A stretch of DNA of 50,943 nucleotides from NCBI GenBank assembly GCA_902780915.1, contig CACZHK010000028.1:1-50943 (forward strand), read 5' to 3'. Source of the DNA: Pseudoselenomonas ruminantium. Lineage in GTDB: Bacteria; Bacillota; Negativicutes; Selenomonadales; Selenomonadaceae. Position 1 is the stretch's first letter; every line of letters starts with the position of its first letter. The notes under the pieces are model-generated. The model worked only from the letters and a program-made list of their open reading frames with translations, had not been told where the DNA came from and did not search any database. Shown here piece after piece: positions 1-7,764 of the stretch. A program made the translations under genes and the position numbers.

Positions 1-44
1 TTCTGGAAGATACCAAGAACGGAGTGCGGTGGAAGAAGGCATGA
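1..44 (+). CDS. cysS: cysteinyl-tRNA synthetase, C-terminal end (partial)
   Basis: The window opens inside a reading frame whose last codons (3-44) read LEDTKNGVRWKKA followed by TGA. This matches the usual C-terminus of cysteinyl-tRNA synthetase, which charges tRNA-Cys in the cytoplasm. Only 13 residues are visible, so the call rests on this tail and on gene order: cysS directly before Mini-RNase III is the standard Firmicute arrangement. The stop overlaps the candidate mrnC ATG at 41 (ATGA), suggesting translational coupling. Confidence 0.7.
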   Translation, partial: LEDTKNGVRWKKA

Positions 45-532
45 AGTTCGATCATTTCAAGATGCTGGTGGATATGATGTTCCAGCCCGATGGGGCAGGG
101 GGCGTCAGACAGAAGTATGAAGCTGTAGACGTGAAGCAGCTTAATCCTCTGGTGCTGGCCTATGTGGGGGATGCCTATTTCCACCTTTTCGTCCGCACTC
201 GTCTGCTCTCCTATGAGCAGGGCAAGGTGCAGGCCCTCCACTCCTTCAGTGCCCAGATTGTTTCTGCCGTGTGGCAGTGCAGGGCTTACCAGGGCATAGA
301 GGAAATGCTCACGGAGGAGGAAAAAGGCATTTATCGCCGGGGCCGCAATGCCAAGAGCCATGCTCCCCGCAGTGCCAGCGTGGCGGAGTACCACGCTAGT
401 ACGGGCTTTGAGGCCCTGCTAGGCAGCCTTTATCTTACAGAGCAGCATGAGCGCCTGTATGAAATCGCTGAGGCGGCCTTCAAAATCATCTCCCGGGCCA
501 TGATGCAGGAGATTCAGGAAAAGAAAGATTGA
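29..532 (+). CDS. mrnC: Mini-ribonuclease III
   Basis: Mini-RNase III is a dimeric endonuclease with an RNase III catalytic domain but no dsRNA-binding domain; in Bacillus it matures 23S rRNA. The protein has the family pattern: LNPLVLAYVGDAYFHLFVR near residues 37-56 (catalytic Asp in GDAYF), RGRNAKSHAPRSA in the middle, and GFEALLGSLYL near residues 126-136 with the second acidic residue. At about 165 residues it is slightly longer than the typical 130-145. Two starts are possible. GTG at 29 has GGAG five bases upstream; ATG at 41 overlaps the cysS stop (ATGA) and gives MKFDHF. I list the longer form but cannot decide between them. It heads a run mrnC-thyX-rlmB. Confidence 0.9.
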   Translation: MEEGMKFDHFKMLVDMMFQPDGAGGVRQKYEAVDVKQLNPLVLAYVGDAYFHLFVRTRLLSYEQGKVQALHSFSAQIVSAVWQCRAYQGIEEMLTEEEKGIYRRGRNAKSHAPRSASVAEYHASTGFEALLGSLYLTEQHERLYEIAEAAFKIISRAMMQEIQEKKD

Positions 533-550
533 CAGGAGATTTTTGGATAG

Positions 551-1240
551 ATGATCAAAGTAAAACTACTGGAGTACACCCCGGAGCCTGAGCGGGTGGT
601 GGCTATGGCCGCCCGTCTCTGCTACTCGGCAACAGGAGCCGAGGAGCTCAGCGAACGGCTTTCAGAGGAACAGGTGCAGAAAATGGTGAAGAAGATGGTG
701 GCGCTAGGCCATGCTTCTACTATTGAGCATGTTTCCTTCACCTTTGGCATCGAGGGGGTCAGCCGGGTGCTGACCCATCAGCTGGTACGCCACCGCATTG
801 CCTCCTACGACCAGCAGTCCCAGCGCTATGTGGCGGCCCATGGCTTTCAGTACATCACGCCGCCTACTATCGAGGCAAATCCTGCGGCCAAAGAACGCTT
901 TGACAAATTGCTTGTTGAGATACGCAGTGCCTATGACGATCTGGTGGAAATGGGCATTCCCAAGGAAGATGCCCGCTATGTGCTGGCCAACGCCGCCGAG
1001 ACCAAGATCCTGGTGACCATGAACGCCCGTACCCTGCTGCATTTCTTCAATCTGCGCTGCTGCAACCGTGCCCAGTGGGAAATCCGGGATATGGCCTACA
1101 AGATGCTGGCTGAGGTGAAGAAGGTAGCGCCTACCCTGTTCCACAATGCCGGAGCTTCCTGCGTGAACACGGGCCGCTGCCCGGAGGGGGAACTGGCCTG
1201 CGGCAAATTCGCTGAGATGATGAAACTGCGTGAGGACTGA
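551..1240 (+). CDS. thyX: FAD-dependent thymidylate synthase ThyX
   Basis: ThyX makes dTMP from dUMP using methylene-tetrahydrofolate and NADPH-reduced FAD; it is unrelated to ThyA. The diagnostic ThyX signature RHRxxSxxxxSxRY is present as [14 protein letters not shown] at residues 80-93. [11 protein letters not shown] in the C-terminal third is also typical. The length of 229 residues is normal. The start ATG at 551 has AGGAG upstream. It sits 18 nt after mrnC and 9 nt before rlmB, so the three are probably co-transcribed. Use of ThyX rather than ThyA is common in anaerobic Firmicutes; whether thyA also exists cannot be seen here. Confidence 0.95.
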   Translation: MIKVKLLEYTPEPERVVAMAARLCYSATGAEELSERLSEEQVQKMVKKMVALGHASTIEHVSFTFGIEGVSRVLTHQLVRHRIASYDQQSQRYVAAHGFQYITPPTIEANPAAKERFDKLLVEIRSAYDDLVEMGIPKEDARYVLANAAETKILVTMNARTLLHFFNLRCCNRAQWEIRDMAYKMLAEVKKVAPTLFHNAGASCVNTGRCPEGELACGKFAEMMKLRED

Positions 1241-1249
1241 GACAGCACT

Positions 1250-2182
1250 ATGAAAGAGCAGGATAAAAAGAGAGACGGCAACCGCAGGGCTGCCAAGAGC
1301 GGGGAGAGAAAATTCTCTCCTGCCAAGAACGACAGGTCACGCAGGGAAAGACCGGTGCAAAAGCCTGTGAAGCTACGGCTGGAACCACAGGACTTGCCCG
1401 ATGATGTGCTGGTGGGCCGCAATGCGGTGACAGAAGCCTTGAAGGCGGGCCGCGGCATCAATAAGATCCTTCTGGCCGAAGGGGATAAGGAGACCTTTGC
1501 CTCTGAAATCATGAACCTGGCCAAGGAGCGGAAAATTATCTGCCAGTTCGTGGAGCGCAGCAAGATAGAGGCCATAGCAGCGGGGCACCGCCATCAGGGA
1601 GTGCTGGCCTATGTGGCTCCCGTGGAGTATGCAGAGCTGGATGATGTTTTGCGGGCAGCAGAGGAAAAAGGGGAGCCTCCCTTCCTGTTGCTACTGGACG
1701 AACTGGAGGATCCTCACAATCTGGGGGCCTTGTTGCGCACGGCTGATGCCACCGGTGTCCATGGTGTATTGATTCCCAAGCACCGCAGCGTGCCTCTCAA
1801 TGCCACCGTGGCCAAGACCTCTGCAGGTGCCATTGAGTATGTGCCTGTAGTGCGCATTGGCAATATTTCCCAGACTTTGAAATCCCTGAAGGAAAAGGGC
1901 TTCTGGGTGGCAGGGGCTGATATGGACGGTGCCCAGGCCTATAACGAGGCTGATCTTACCGGCGCTCTGGTGCTGGTGGTGGGCAGTGAGGGCCGGGGCA
2001 TGGGGCGCCTTACCAAGGAGGCCTGCGATTTTGTCGTCAGGATGCCCATGGTGGGACGCATCAACTCTCTCAATGCCTCGGTGGCAGGTTCCATTCTCAT
2101 GTATGAATCTATGAGACAGCGGCTGGCAAAAAGTAGGAAAGAGACTTTGGGTGACTTTGTAAACTTGACTGAAACTTGGTAA
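1250..2182 (+). CDS. rlmB: 23S rRNA (guanosine-2'-O-)-methyltransferase RlmB (SpoU/TrmH family)
   Basis: This is a SPOUT methyltransferase expected to methylate the ribose of G2251 (E. coli numbering) in the 23S rRNA P-loop. Residues 1-45 are a Lys/Arg-rich low-complexity tail that probably touches RNA. Residues about 52-125 form the SpoU substrate-binding domain (VGRNAVTEAL). Residues about 145-300 are the trefoil-knot catalytic domain, with motif 1 at DPHNLGALLR, motif 2 at VVGSEGRGM (243-251) and motif 3 at NSLNASVAGSIL (272-283). The basic N-terminal extension is longer than in E. coli RlmB (243 aa). In Bacillus the NYN-domain gene yacP lies between rlmB and sigH; it is absent here. Confidence 0.92.
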   Translation: MKEQDKKRDGNRRAAKSGERKFSPAKNDRSRRERPVQKPVKLRLEPQDLPDDVLVGRNAVTEALKAGRGINKILLAEGDKETFASEIMNLAKERKIICQFVERSKIEAIAAGHRHQGVLAYVAPVEYAELDDVLRAAEEKGEPPFLLLLDELEDPHNLGALLRTADATGVHGVLIPKHRSVPLNATVAKTSAGAIEYVPVVRIGNISQTLKSLKEKGFWVAGADMDGAQAYNEADLTGALVLVVGSEGRGMGRLTKEACDFVVRMPMVGRINSLNASVAGSILMYESMRQRLAKSRKETLGDFVNLTETW

Positions 2183-2193
2183 ACAGGTATAAT
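2165..2193 (+). promoter_or_regulatory. sigma-A promoter for sigH
   Basis: TTGACT (2165-2170) and TATAAT (2188-2193) are separated by exactly 17 bp, close to sigma-A consensus. The -35 box lies in the last codons of rlmB and the -10 box just after its stop. It leaves a leader of about 80 nt before the sigH ATG. This implies that sigH is transcribed independently of the mrnC-thyX-rlmB run. Confidence 0.8.
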
Positions 2194-2278
2194 TTCCTTT
2201 ATAAGGGGTAAAAGAGTTTATCCGGCAATAGATATAGCAAGGGATGCGCAAGGCACCTGAGGCAAAGGGGAACAATCG

Positions 2279-3025
2279 ATGGAAGCAGAATCGACTATAC
2301 AGAACTCACTGGAAGATGCCTACAGCGAATTCTCGGATCTTACGGATGAGGAAGTCCTGCTGGAGATCAAGGATAACAACAATAAGTCGGCACTTGACTA
2401 TCTTATCAACAAGTACCGCAATTTCGTGCGGGCCAAGGCTCGTTCCTATTTCCTTATAGGCGCAGACCGGGAAGATATCATCCAGGAGGGCATGATTGGC
2501 TTTTACAAGGCCATCCGCGACTTCCGCAATGACAAGCTGTCTTCCTTCCGCGCTTTTGCGGAGCTCTGCGTGACGCGGCAGATCATCACTGCCATAAAGA
2601 CGGCTACCAGGCAGAAACACATACCTTTGAATTCCTATATCTCCCTCAATAAGCCCATCTACGATGAAGATTCCGACAGGACTCTCCTGGATGTGCTTTC
2701 AGGGGCCAAGGTATCTGACCCGGAGGAACTGGTCATCAGTCGGGAGGAATTCCTGGATATAGAGAAGAAGATGGAAGAAATCCTGTCAGACCTTGAATGG
2801 CGTGTGCTCATGAGCTATCTGGATGGCAAGTCCTATCAGGAGATTGCCGAGGATCTTCACCGCCATGTGAAGTCCATAGATAATGCCTTGCAGCGGGTAA
2901 AACGCAAGCTGGAGAAGTATATGGAGAACCGGGGAGATGACCTGGATATCAGCACCGTGTATCGAGGGCTTTCCTCTATCAACAGGCGCCTGAGAGGCGT
3001 CATGGATGATGGCTTGCAGGATTGA
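2279..3025 (+). CDS. sigH: RNA polymerase sigma-H-type factor (SigH/SigF-like sigma-70)
   Basis: Sigma-70 family factor of the SigH group; in Bacillus SigH drives early sporulation and competence genes. Region 2 covers about residues 20-100 (DREDIIQEGMIGFYKAIRDF, then AFAELCVTRQIITAIKTA). Region 4 covers about 165-215 (LSDLEWRVLMSYLDGKSYQEIAEDL). At 248 residues it is about 30 longer than Bacillus SigH (218 aa); the extra part is a C-terminal tail (DDLDISTVYRGLSSINRRLRG) that I do not recognise. Position after mrnC-rlmB matches the Firmicute sigH locus. It has its own promoter inside the rlmB end and a terminator after it. Its role in a lineage that often does not sporulate is uncertain. Confidence 0.88.
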   Translation: MEAESTIQNSLEDAYSEFSDLTDEEVLLEIKDNNNKSALDYLINKYRNFVRAKARSYFLIGADREDIIQEGMIGFYKAIRDFRNDKLSSFRAFAELCVTRQIITAIKTATRQKHIPLNSYISLNKPIYDEDSDRTLLDVLSGAKVSDPEELVISREEFLDIEKKMEEILSDLEWRVLMSYLDGKSYQEIAEDLHRHVKSIDNALQRVKRKLEKYMENRGDDLDISTVYRGLSSINRRLRGVMDDGLQD

Positions 3026-3065
3026 ATGAGTCTCGCTATCATATGGCATCGTAAATTTGATGTGT

Positions 3066-3093
3066 AAGGCTTGCTCTTAGCGGGGCAGGCCTT
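3066..3093 (+). terminator. hairpin terminator after sigH
   Basis: An 11-bp stem (3066-3076 pairs with 3083-3093, with G-U pairs) and a 6-nt loop are followed by a moderately T-rich stretch. It lies 40 nt past the sigH stop and 43 nt before the cbiK start. Confidence 0.65.
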
Positions 3094-3135
3094 ATTGCAT
3101 ATATTTCATTTCAATTTTTTATGGAGGGATTTTTT

Positions 3136-4131
3136 ATGAAGAATTGGCAGAAAATGCTGGTAGCTTCCTTGGCTTGCTCTGCTGCTTTTGGTATGGCACA
3201 GCCAAATGTGGAGGCTGCCTATCAGCTGAATCCTGAGGTCAAGACGGCCACTCCCGCTTTGACGGCGGCTTCTCAGATTGGCGTGCTTTCCTATGAGAAT
3301 CCGGAACTCAAGAACTTGGCTGATAAGGATGCCATTGTGGTCATGAGCTTCGGCACCACCTTCAAGGATACCCGTGAGAAGACCATCGATGCTACAGTGG
3401 CCGCCATTCAGGCCAAGCATCCCGGCGTGAAGGTGGTCACGGCCTTCACTTCCCATATCATCATCGACCGCGTGAAGGCCAATGAAGGCATTACCTATCC
3501 CACTCCGGAGCAGGCTTTGGACCAGCTGAAGGCTGAGGGCTATACCCGCGTGGCTCTGGTGAGCCTGGATGTGATTCCCGGCATGGAATACAGCTACAAC
3601 ACCGGCGTATTCCATCACTACAAGAAGAATTTCAAGAAGATGACCTGCGGCACCTCTCTCATGTACTGGCAGGGACAGGAGGAGCAGGCTGATGATGTGG
3701 CTGAGACCATCAAGGCTATGGCTACCCAGTTCCCCAAGCAGGGCAAGGAAGATGCCATCCTCATCATGGCTCATGGCACCCCGCAGATTTCCAACGCTTA
3801 CTACTCCGTCATCCAGGCCAAGCTGGACGAGATGGGCTACAAGAATGTCTTCGTCTATACCGTGGAAGGCTGGCCCAGCCTTGACACCGTGCTGCCCAAG
3901 CTGAAGCAGAACGGCATCAAGCATGTGACCCTCATGCCCATGATGATGGTGGCAGGCGACCATGCCAACAATGACATGGCTGGTGCCGAGGAAGATTCCC
4001 ACAAGTCCATTCTGGAGTCCAAGGGCTACAAGGTTGATGCCTACATCCATGGCATTGGCGAGAATAAGGCTGTCCGCGACCTCTATGTGCAGCGCGCCGA
4101 GGATGCCTGGAACGCTCTCGAAGCAAAATAA
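3136..4131 (+). CDS. cbiK: sirohydrochlorin cobaltochelatase CbiK, exported
   Basis: CbiK inserts cobalt (or iron) into sirohydrochlorin in anaerobic cobalamin or sirohaem synthesis. Two chelatase histidines are visible: His213 in MAHGTP and His276 in GDHANND. Their 63-residue spacing agrees with the two metal-binding His of Salmonella CbiK. The N-terminus is a classical signal peptide: MKNWQKM, a hydrophobic run LVASLACSAAFGMA, then probable cleavage near VEA-AY (27/28). This places the mature protein in the periplasm, like the exported CbiK of Desulfovibrio. I chose ATG 3136 because GGAGGG precedes it; an ATG at 3121 would put that site inside the gene. No other cobalamin gene is adjacent. 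The real substrate could be a haem-related tetrapyrrole. Confidence 0.88.
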   Translation: MKNWQKMLVASLACSAAFGMAQPNVEAAYQLNPEVKTATPALTAASQIGVLSYENPELKNLADKDAIVVMSFGTTFKDTREKTIDATVAAIQAKHPGVKVVTAFTSHIIIDRVKANEGITYPTPEQALDQLKAEGYTRVALVSLDVIPGMEYSYNTGVFHHYKKNFKKMTCGTSLMYWQGQEEQADDVAETIKAMATQFPKQGKEDAILIMAHGTPQISNAYYSVIQAKLDEMGYKNVFVYTVEGWPSLDTVLPKLKQNGIKHVTLMPMMMVAGDHANNDMAGAEEDSHKSILESKGYKVDAYIHGIGENKAVRDLYVQRAEDAWNALEAK

Positions 4132-4181
4132 TTTCAGCTACGAAGCTGAGACCTCAATAAAAATGAAATGAAATGTATGAA

Positions 4182-4221
4182 GAAAAGCCCGGCAGAGGAG
4201 AAGACTCCCGCCGGGCTTTTC
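4182..4221. terminator. bidirectional terminator between cbiK and the 4237-4443 gene
   Basis: A perfect 12-bp stem, GAAAAGCCCGGC (4182-4193) with GCCGGGCTTTTC (4210-4221), carries A-rich and T-rich flanks, so it can end transcription from both converging genes. Confidence 0.85.
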
Positions 4222-4236
4222 AGATGCAGTTATGAA

Positions 4237-4443
4237 TCATTTCTTGAGGGCTTCCTTGAGGATTTCGGTGGTAGCCTGCTGCACTACGCGCATGACATCC
4301 TCGAGCAGGGCATTGTACAAGTCACCGCCGTCCACGACACCGCGGCCGTTCTCCGTGAGGAAGAACTTCTTGGGGTGCTCATTGGCCTTGTAGGCCTCAT
4401 TGAGCTTGTCCTGCACCAGCTTTTCAATTTCCTGTGCGGTCAT
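4237..4443 (-). CDS. small conserved-looking hypothetical protein (68 aa)
   Basis: I do not recognise this family. The 68-residue product starts MTAQEIEKLVQDKLNEAY, has a central FFLTENGRGVVDGGDLYN segment and ends in a helical stretch (LLEDVMRVVQQATTEILKEALKK). It is soluble, charged and mostly helical by eye, with no signal peptide, Cys motif or membrane segment. It is likely a real gene because it has a good ribosome site (GAGGTG) 5 nt upstream of the ATG at 4443, sits alone on its strand, and ends just before a shared terminator. The in-frame GTG nine bases upstream overlaps that ribosome site and is less likely. Confidence 0.6.
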   Translation of the reverse strand: MTAQEIEKLVQDKLNEAYKANEHPKKFFLTENGRGVVDGGDLYNALLEDVMRVVQQATTEILKEALKK

Positions 4444-4582
4444 TAAAGTCACCTCGCTTTGCCATAAACTTCACTTATAAGTATACGACAAAGTTGGAAG
4501 AATTTCCTTGTTTGTGGCAAAAAAATATGGTGAGGCAGAATTTGCATTAAAAACAACCAGAGCAAAATTTCTTGTAAAATAC

Positions 4583-4611
4583 TTGCTTTTTATTGTTTCT
4601 TACTGTAGAAT
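4583..4611 (+). promoter_or_regulatory. promoter of the lacZ-galA operon
   Basis: TTGCTT (4583-4588) and TAGAAT (4606-4611) have a 17-bp spacer. The promoter lies in the 220-bp gap between the divergent 68-aa gene and lacZ and is followed immediately by a cre-like operator. The rest of the gap (4453-4582) is AT-rich and holds the 10-bp palindrome ACTTATAAGT at 4473-4482. Confidence 0.65.
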
Positions 4612-4624
4612 ATGGTTTGTATAA

Positions 4625-4638
4625 AGAAAACGTTTACA
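4625..4638 (+). promoter_or_regulatory. cre-like operator (CcpA/LacI family)
   Basis: AGAAAACGTTTACA matches the Firmicute cre consensus TGWAANCGNTNWCA at all but the first position and has the central CG dyad of LacI-family operators. It begins 14 bp after the -10 box, close to or just downstream of the start of transcription, where binding would block transcription. Either CcpA-type catabolite repression or a local LacI-type galactoside repressor could use it; no regulator gene is adjacent. Confidence 0.65.
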
Positions 4639-4665
4639 GTAATTGCGTATTTGGAGGTATGGAGC

Positions 4666-7600
4666 ATGGCTACTGCTAATTTCACTTTGGAGAAACTGGC
4701 TGACCCGGCATTTTTCCAAGAAAATCGCCTGGCTGCTCATAGCGATCACGAATTTTTCCGCAATGAGGTGGAGATGGCCGGGGGCGAATCGGCCTTTGTT
4801 CGCAGCCTTGATGGCCTTTGGTACTTCCATCATGCCAAGAATCCAGCCTTGCGTCCTGTGGGCTTCGAGGCAGAGAGCTATGATTGCCGTGCCTGGGATA
4901 CCATCAGGGTGCCGGCTCATTGGCAGCTGGAGGGCTATGGCCGTCCCCAGTACACCAATCAGACTTATCCCTGGGATGGCCATGAGGTGGTAAGGCCCGG
5001 GGAGATTCCGGAGCGGGAAAATCCTGTGGGTTCCTATGTCAAGTATTTCTCTTTGCCGGCCAATTGGGAAAACGCTTACATTTCCCTGCAGGGCACGGAA
5101 TCCGGGGTGGCTGTGTGGCTGAACGGACACTATGTGGGCTACAGCGAGGACAGCTTCACTCCCGCAGACTTTGACCTGACTCCCTATCTGGTGCAGGGGG
5201 AAAACAAGCTGGCTCTGCAGGTCTATCGCTTCACCTCCGGCAGCTGGATCGAGGACCAGGATTTCTGGCGTTTCTCCGGCATTTTCCGGGAAGTGCTGCT
5301 CTACACCAAGCCTACAGTCCATATCGAGGACCTTGAGGTGAAGGCTGTGCCTGTCCATGATTATCAGGATGGGGAAATCGGGCTCAAGGTGAAGTGGAAT
5401 ACGGCAGCAGCCAAGTCCTTGCAGGTGAAGCTTTTTGCTCCCGATGGTGAACTTGTAACCGAGGAGAAACAGGAACTGTCCGGCAGTGAGGAGGCTGAAC
5501 TGAAGTTCTTTGTGGCAGGTGCCAGGCTTTGGAGCGCTGAGGCGCCGTATCTCTACAAGGCCGTCCTCTATGTCTATGACGGTGAAGGGAACCTGCAGGA
5601 AGTGGTGCCTCAGGAAATCGGCATCAGGGAGTTCAAGCTCGACCCTGTGGACAAGCTGATGAAGATCAACGGCAAGCGCATTGTCTTCAAGGGCACCAAC
5701 CGCCATGAATTCGACTGCTATCGGGGCAGGGCCATGGAGCAGGCTTCCTTTGAGCAGGATATCATCGTGATGAAGCAGCATAATATCAACGCCCTGCGCT
5801 GCTCACACTATCCCAATTCCAGTTACATCTACAAGCTCTGTGACCGCTACGGTCTCTATGTCATTGATGAGACAAATCTTGAGACTCATGGTACCTGGCA
5901 GAAAAATGGGCAATTGGCGCAAGATGAGTATACTCTGCCCAATGACCATGAGGAATGGCTGGAAATCATCCTGGACAGGGCCAAGTCCATGCTGGAGCGT
6001 GACAAGAACCATGCCAGCATCATCATCTGGTCATGTGGCAACGAGTCCTGCGGCGGCAGGGATGTCTATGAGATGAGCGAGTATTTCCGCCATCGTGACC
6101 CTTCCCGGCTGGTACACTACGAGAGCATTTTCTGGGACCGCCGCTACAACGGCACCAGCGATATGGAAAGCCAGATGTATCCCAAGGTGGCAGACATCGA
6201 GAAATTCCTCGCTGAGCATCGTGACAAGCCCTTCCTTTGCTGCGAGTACACCCATTCTATGGGCAACAGCAATGGCGGCATGCACAAGTACACGGAGCTT
6301 ACGGATACTGAGCCCTTGTATCAGGGGGGCTTTATCTGGGATTTCGTGGATCAGGCCCTGTGGCACAAGGATCGCTATGGCAAGGACGCCCTGGGCTATG
6401 GCGGGGATTTTGGGGACCGTCCCACGGACTACGATTTCAGCGGTGACGGCATTCTCTTTGCCGACCGCCGTCCTACCACCAAGCTGCAGGAAGTGAAGTT
6501 CAACTACCAAAACTTCACGCTGCTGCCCGGTCAGGAGGGCGTAACCATAGAAAACAAGTCCCTCTTCACGGATACCAAGTCTTTTGACCTGCGTTTCTCG
6601 CTGTTGCTGGAGGGCAAAGAGGTTTGGACAAAGAAAATGGCTGCTCCCTCCATTCTGCCGGGAGAGAAGGGAAAGGTAGAGCCTGAGCTGCCGAATTTCG
6701 GTGCCGGGGAATATGTGCTGACGGCTTCCCTTTGCCTGAAGGAGGACACAGCCTGGGCAAAGGCTGGCTTTGAGCTTGCTTTCGGCCAGGGCGTTTGGCA
6801 GCAGCAGGCAGAAGCTGGCAAGGCACCTGCAACCCTGCCTGCCCGCTATGTGCCCCATCTTCCTTTGGAAGGTGGGAAAAATGTCAAAGTGGTGCGGGGA
6901 GACATCACGCTGGGCGTGCAGGGAGAGGGCTTTGAGATCCTTTTCTCCAGCGGCCAGGGCAATATGACTTCCTACAAGGTGAACGGTGTGGAACTCCTTG
7001 ACCGCATGCCCCAGCCCAATTTCTGGCGCGCTCCCGTCAACTCAGTGGAAGCTGGCCAGCCTCTACCAGCGCTGTGTGAAGAAGGAAATGATGATAGGTG
7101 ACAGCTGGCAGGAATTCAACTGGTTCGGCCAGCTGGGACAGAAGGAGTATGAGGCAGAGGAAGTGAGCCTGCGCTTCACTTATGAGCTGGCCACCCAGCC
7201 TGCATCTTCCTGCACCGTCACCTACTCAGTCAAGGCAGGCGGCGCGGTCAAGGTAGCGATGGACTACCAGTGCGCAGAGGGGCTGCCGGAAATGCCTGAC
7301 TTTGCCCTTATCCTCGCTTTGCCTGCTGACTATGATAAGCTGCGCTTCTACGGTTTCGGCCCGCTGGATAACTACTGCGACCGTCAGCAGGGGGCGCACC
7401 TGGGCATTTACGAGCAGACGGTGGCTGAGCAGGTGGAGCCTTATCTCATGCCCCAGGAGTGCGGCAACCACGGCGGCATTCGCTGGTTCGAGGTGTTGGA
7501 CAACAGGGGCAGGGGGCTGAAAATCTATGGAGATAAGCCCTTTGAGGCTTCGGCTCTGCCCTATACTGCCCATGAGCTGGAAAATGCCCGTCACAGCTAC

Positions 7601-7750
7601 GAGCTGCCCCAGGCACACCACACTTATCTCAGGGCTTCTCTGGGCCAGTGCGGCGTAGGGGGCGATGATACCTGGGGAGCTCCCGTGCTGGAGGAGTATC
7701 GCCCCAAGAATGAGGACAAGCACTTTGAGTTCTGGATGCAGGGGATCTGA
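4666..7750 (+). pseudogene. lacZ: beta-galactosidase LacZ (GH2), split by an internal frameshifting deletion
   Basis: LacZ hydrolyses lactose and other beta-galactosides. The first frame runs 4666-7101 and holds the sugar-binding and jelly-roll domains, acid/base Glu460 (GNES context, 6043-6045) and nucleophile Glu527 (CCEYTHSMGN, 6244-6246). The beta-galactosidase small-chain domain begins before the break. At about 7040, just after PNFWRAPV, the conserved xDNDRGN-type stretch is missing and the reading shifts. The other frame resumes with TQWKLASLYQRC and is family-like to its stop at 7750, with CGNHGGIRW and GVGGDDTWG. About 12-13 residues (near 40 nt, not a multiple of 3) are lost; everything else looks functional. 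Start ATG 4666 has GGAGGT upstream. This is either a recent inactivating deletion or a sequence/assembly error. Confidence 0.85.
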
Positions 7751-7764
7751 AAGGAGTTGCCACG

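Noticed and set aside
4473..4482. ACTTATAAGT palindrome as an operator
   Set aside because: A 10-bp AT-rich palindrome in an AT-rich gap can arise by chance and is not placed on a clear promoter.
4600..5781. Reverse-strand open frame of about 390 codons opposite lacZ
   Set aside because: Shadow of the lacZ coding strand; it would also run over the lacZ promoter and cre site.
7030..7110. Programmed ribosomal frameshift in lacZ
   Set aside because: No slippery heptamer or stimulatory structure is apparent, and conserved residues are actually missing at the junction, which a frameshift would not explain.
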